NCBI GenBank assembly: GCA_026786155.1
Contig: JAJAYR010000469.1
Span: 1-16,062, forward strand
Length of the DNA stretch: 16,062 nucleotides
DNA from: Pyrinomonadaceae bacterium
Lineage (GTDB): Bacteria; Acidobacteriota; Blastocatellia; Pyrinomonadales; Pyrinomonadaceae
Reading direction: 5' to 3'
Both the position numbers and the translations under genes were made by a program. Shown piece by piece: positions 15,239 to 16,062 of the stretch (the stretch's first letter is position 1; each line of letters starts with the position of its first letter). The notes under the pieces were generated by a model. That model was not told the DNA's origin and searched no databases. It saw nothing but the letters and a program-made list of their open reading frames with translations.

Positions 15239-16062
15239 TCAGCCGGAAAATGTCGGGCGAGTCGCCTGCGCCAGCATCTTTCGCGGCAATCTGCCAAAAC
15301 TCAGAGCGTTGATAAAAAGTCCCGCAAACATTGGTGAAAACGCCGCGCGGCGGAGAATCGAGCAGACGAAAAGCCGCCTTTGAAATTTTTGGGCGTGTTC
15401 GACGGCGTATCTTTCGGCGATTTGTTCCGCCGCCGAACTTTCGCCGATTATCCGCGCCAAAATTTCCGCGCTTTCTAGTGCCATCAGCATTCCGCTGCCG
15501 GTGAACGGGTCAATAAACGCGCCCGCGTCGCCGACGGCGAACAGATTTTTCGCCGGATTCAGATTTTTCCGACCGAAACCTTCAACCGCCACCGCCAGCC
15601 AATCGTGAACCGGCGCGGAATCCCGCAAAGTTTCGCGGGCGCGTTCGTTTTGGAAAACCAGATTCTCGATAATTTGTCCGGCATCGGAACTAAACCGTTT
15701 GACCGCTTCGGCTTTTATCAAAAAACAAAAATTCGCCAGATTGTTTTCGACGAAACTCAAACCGCCGTAGCCGCCGCGAAAAAAATAAATCTCGCATCTG
15801 CCCTTTTCGAGATTGACGTTTTTCAGATGCGTCTTAAAACCAACCAGCCGATTTTGGGTTTTGGATTTTGGATTTTGGATTTTTTCAACCTTGAACTATT
15901 GAATCATTTTCCCCAAAACATTAGCGCGTCCGGTCGCGTCAATCGTCAAATCAGCTTTCGCTTCCCGCGATTGTCCGTCCTTCGATTTAATTTTCACGCC
16001 GCGCACCGCGTCTTTTTCCAGCAGCAAACCGGAAACGGAAGTTTCTTCCAACACTTCCACGC
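15239..16062 (-). pseudogene. FAD-dependent oxidoreductase (geranylgeranyl reductase type), interrupted by in-frame TAG; 5' end outside window
   Basis: One frame from the window edge (16060) to the stop at 15239 reads as a single flavoprotein. It shows VEVLEETSVSGLLLEKDAVR, LTIDATGRANVLGK (the DATG motif before the substrate-binding part), then VGFKTHLKNV, YFFRGGYGGLSFVENNLANF, and VGDAGAFIDPFTGSGMLMAL, the second FAD-binding motif. Between LGKMIQ and NRLVGFKTHL the frame meets TAG at 15898-15896, followed by codons of a heptamer repeat (KIQNPKSK). The two halves are in the same frame, so only the stop breaks the protein. Most likely a repeat insertion disabled the gene. Alternatives are a sequencing error at TAG, stop readthrough, or two separately translated halves; a TTG at 15760 could restart, but it would cut through the domain. 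The family reduces or oxidises lipid-like or polyketide-like substrates; the substrate here is unknown. Confidence 0.75.
15851..15878. repeat. Heptamer tandem repeat in the oxidoreductase gene, unit ATTTTGG (4 units)
   Basis: Units ATTTTGG, GTTTTGG, ATTTTGG, ATTTTGG, with a partial ATT following. The bases after it (15884-15904: TTCAACC, TTGAACT, ATTGAAT) also fall loosely into sevens and hold the premature stop. Taken together, 15851-15904 is 54 bases, a multiple of three. Confidence 0.88.

Noticed and set aside
1..16062. tRNA or rRNA genes and transposase genes
   Set aside because: None recognised on either strand by reading; no CCA-ended cloverleaf, rRNA signature or DDE-type protein was seen.

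Overview
The window looks like a chromosomal segment of an acidobacterium, possibly the Blastocatellia/Pyrinomonadaceae branch. This is an inference from gene content: two very large Oar-like TonB-dependent receptors with N-terminal carboxypeptidase-regulatory domains, a Reg_prop sensor, a Uma2 nuclease, moderate GC and Acidobacteriota-like protein sequences. No rRNA or tRNA gene is present to prove it. Every gene I can support is on the minus strand, so transcription runs from high to low coordinates. The long plus-strand frames are antisense shadows.

Layout in transcription order (right to left). 16062-15239: an FAD-dependent oxidoreductase of the geranylgeranyl-reductase type, broken by an in-frame TAG beside a heptamer repeat. 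15006-11647 and 11324-7419: two tandem outer-membrane receptors with identical Shine-Dalgarno sequences, each followed by a convincing intrinsic terminator. 7335-7225: a large imperfect palindrome (REP/MITE-like). 7191-6250: queG (tRNA queuosine synthesis), overlapping by ATGA a secreted SH3-domain protein (6253-5078). 4957-3890: moaA (molybdenum cofactor synthesis). 3831-3205: a Uma2-family nuclease. 3065-2940: a remnant of an AraC-type DNA-binding domain. 2832-1: a sensor with a periplasmic double beta-propeller, Y_Y_Y domain, membrane helix and GGDEF domain, cut by the window edge.

The most unusual signal is a set of short degenerate tandem repeats. All have a period of exactly seven bases, but they have at least five unrelated consensus sequences, and most have exactly four units. 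They lie inside moaA (two types, in frame, adding about 28 residues), on both sides of the moaA start region as inverted arms, directly after the stop of the second receptor gene (where they build a terminator hairpin), and inside the broken oxidoreductase gene (in frame, next to the premature stop). The shared period and unit number despite unrelated sequences suggest one generating mechanism. They resemble in kind the heptameric STRR repeats of heterocystous cyanobacteria.

The genes do not form one pathway. The two receptors may be co-regulated parts of a nutrient-uptake set. queG and the SH3 protein appear translationally coupled. The rest are separate housekeeping or signalling genes.
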